A stretch of DNA of 47,969 nucleotides, taken from positions 1 to 47,969 of the forward strand of contig CADCPN010000023.1 of the NCBI GenBank assembly GCA_902803375.1. Direction: 5' to 3'. The number at the start of each line of letters is the position of its first letter. The stretch's first letter is position 1. This stretch comes from an uncultured Erysipelotrichaceae bacterium. Lineage in GTDB: Bacteria; Bacillota_I; Bacilli_A; RFN20; CAG-826. Positions 46,653 to 47,969 of this stretch are shown here, in pieces. Under the pieces are notes generated by a model. The model had not been told where the DNA came from and did no database searches. It was given only the letters and a program-made list of their open reading frames with translations. The translations under genes were made by a program, and so were the position numbers.

Positions 46653-47969
46653 ATGAGCACAGATGGCGATAAAATAAAAAGATACGAACGGTTTGCCGTA
46701 AAAAAACCGGAGTACTACGTTTCTATCGGCGATTTATATTCCGGTGACGGCGATTTCAAAACCGCAACGATTTACTATCAAAAAGCCGTCGACAACGGCG
46801 TTTTGGCGTATACGCTTCTTGGCGACACTTGGGGCTACCGCTCTCAATACAAAAAAGCGTTCGACGCTTATAGAGAGGGCGCAAACAAAGGCGAAGCGGA
46901 GTGTTTTGCCCGTCTTGGATTTTGCTATGAAACCGGTTATGCAAAAATCGATATTCAAAAAGCAATCGAGTGTTACGCCAAAGCCTCCGATTTGGGTGTC
47001 GCGGCAGCGGCAAGATCTCTCGGCGATTTGTATTATTTCAAAACTCCGATTGAAGATTCCGAGATCGAAAACGTCAAACACGCACTGAAATACTACGAGC
47101 GTGCTTTTTACCTCGGAGATATAGAGGTTGCAAAAAAGATAGGCTTCATATACTTAAACAACGAAGAACTGAAAGACGTTCCCAAAGCCATAGGGTGGTA
47201 CGAAAAAGGATTGAGCCTTGGCGAATACTCGCTTAATTTCGATTTGGCTTACGTCTATCTCAATGACAGGTTTGTTCCGCACGACTACAAAAAAGGTTTG
47301 GCATATCTTTTGGACGGCGTAGAGCACAACGATCCCGAAAGCCTTTATATGTACGCAAGAGTTCGCGAGACGGGCATGTATAAGGTAGAACCCGACAAAA
47401 AGGCATACATTCATTATCTTAAAAAAGCGGCGGCACTCGGACAAAACGACGCTCTTCTCGATCTAGGATATTATTATTACAACAAAGGCAAATACGACGA
47501 TGCGCTCGATTGTTTTGCGCAGTGCGATTTGGATTATGTCGGCGTTTATTGGTGTATAGCGACGATTTACGAAACCAAAAAAGCCGATTACAAAAATGCG
47601 CTGTTCTATTATCAGATGGCAATGGAAATGGACTTTCCGGACGCAATCGAAAGAATGGCGGAAGCGTATCTCGGTGACGAATTAGGGCTCGAAAAGGACG
47701 AGAAAACCGCCCTTAAACTTTTTAAACGAGCCGCAAAACTCGGCAACGCCCCCGCGCAATATAATCTCGGCATGGCGTATGCTTGCGGGTATTACGGCGC
47801 AACACCCGATAAAGATAAGGCGCTTCATTGGCTGAAACAAAGTGTTAAAGGCGAAAACCCGTCGGCGTGCCTGCAAGTGGGGCTTTATTACTACTACACC
47901 GTCAAAACCGAAGCGGCTTATAAAAAAGCCTTTGAATTATTTACCGACGCATACAATCTCGGCGAGAAC
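46653..47969 (+). CDS. Sel1-repeat protein, truncated by the window end
   Basis: The frame from ATG 46653 stays open for 439 codons to the last base. It consists of about eleven Sel1-like repeats of 34-38 residues (KKAFDAYREGANKGEAECFA, then RLGFCYETGYA; KTALKLFKRAAKLGNAPAQY, then NLGMAYACGYYG; KAYIHYLKKAAALGQNDALL). Sel1 repeats form helical solenoids for protein-protein contacts and are common near effector and immunity genes. It begins 14 bases after the SUFU-like gene with only a weak site, likely co-transcribed. Lys is almost always AAA and Gly, Ala and Leu codons differ from the left genes, indicating a different origin. Confidence 0.88.
   Translation, partial: MSTDGDKIKRYERFAVKKPEYYVSIGDLYSGDGDFKTATIYYQKAVDNGVLAYTLLGDTWGYRSQYKKAFDAYREGANKGEAECFARLGFCYETGYAKIDIQKAIECYAKASDLGVAAAARSLGDLYYFKTPIEDSEIENVKHALKYYERAFYLGDIEVAKKIGFIYLNNEELKDVPKAIGWYEKGLSLGEYSLNFDLAYVYLNDRFVPHDYKKGLAYLLDGVEHNDPESLYMYARVRETGMYKVEPDKKAYIHYLKKAAALGQNDALLDLGYYYYNKGKYDDALDCFAQCDLDYVGVYWCIATIYETKKADYKNALFYYQMAMEMDFPDAIERMAEAYLGDELGLEKDEKTALKLFKRAAKLGNAPAQYNLGMAYACGYYGATPDKDKALHWLKQSVKGENPSACLQVGLYYYYTVKTEAAYKKAFELFTDAYNLGEN

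Noticed and set aside
1-47969. Mycoplasma-type genetic code
   Set aside because: TGA cleanly ends many genes (for example 5134, 6117, 8846, 17741, 30015, 43713) and Trp is TGG throughout, so the standard bacterial code applies.
1-47969. CRISPR arrays, tRNA or rRNA genes
   Set aside because: No regularly spaced 25-40 bp repeats with unique spacers, and no cloverleaf or rRNA-like block caught the eye. The only short-period repeat is the three-copy set at 35447-35530, which is too few and too close for CRISPR. No covariance search was run.

Overview
This window looks like chromosome from an uncultured, low-to-mid GC member of the Bacillota, probably a gut- or rumen-type Bacilli lineage near the Erysipelotrichales/RF39/RFN20 group. 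The basis is strong AGGAGG ribosome binding sites, many Ser-rich lipoproteins, LacI/CcpA-style operators, YesL and LplB/YtcP-type sugar permeases, and PlsX. TGA ends many genes, so the mycoplasma code (table 4) is not used. Taxonomy is inferred from gene style only. I recognised no rRNA, tRNA or CRISPR array by eye; no covariance scan was run.

Left part (1-17.8 kb). A cyclase-family hydrolase, a nitroreductase and a broken VOC gene come first. A long carbohydrate operon follows (2235-17741), driven from a promoter with LacI-type operators: extended MalK-like ATPase, LacI regulator, two permeases, solute-binding lipoprotein, nucleoside hydrolase, a secreted four-domain protein, three related beta-propeller lipoproteins, and a YesL-ribokinase fusion reading frame. 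A nucleoside hydrolase with a ribokinase suggests that a ribosyl compound is captured at the surface, imported, cleaved and phosphorylated.

Middle part (18.1-35.4 kb). After two small minus-strand genes, a promoter overlapped by a perfect inverted repeat precedes nine tightly spaced co-directional genes (18928-34640). They encode a CvpA-like membrane protein, an Hsp70-fold protein with an altered phosphate-2 loop, a SNF2 helicase with zinc clusters, a second cysteine-cluster protein, a 1276-residue membrane-anchored surface protein with MBG-like repeats, a zinc-ribbon helical protein, two helical charged proteins, and a single-domain AAA ATPase. The last three resemble an ESCRT-III-like/Vps4-like set in gene order and architecture. 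I know no described system with this composition; it is the strongest candidate for a new system here. A zinc-ribbon membrane protein follows after a terminator.

Right part (35.4-48 kb). This holds a lone HepT-like protein, plsX, a membrane protein, a hipBA remnant, and a 2.16 kb element with perfect 27 bp inverted ends and a 6 bp target duplication. The element carries a Fic gene that is itself flanked by two copies of a 37 bp hairpin repeat. After it come a zinc-ribbon/Sel1-like protein and a heterodimeric ABC exporter. The last 2 kb (a SUFU-like protein and a Sel1-repeat protein running off the end) has visibly different codon use, suggesting transfer.
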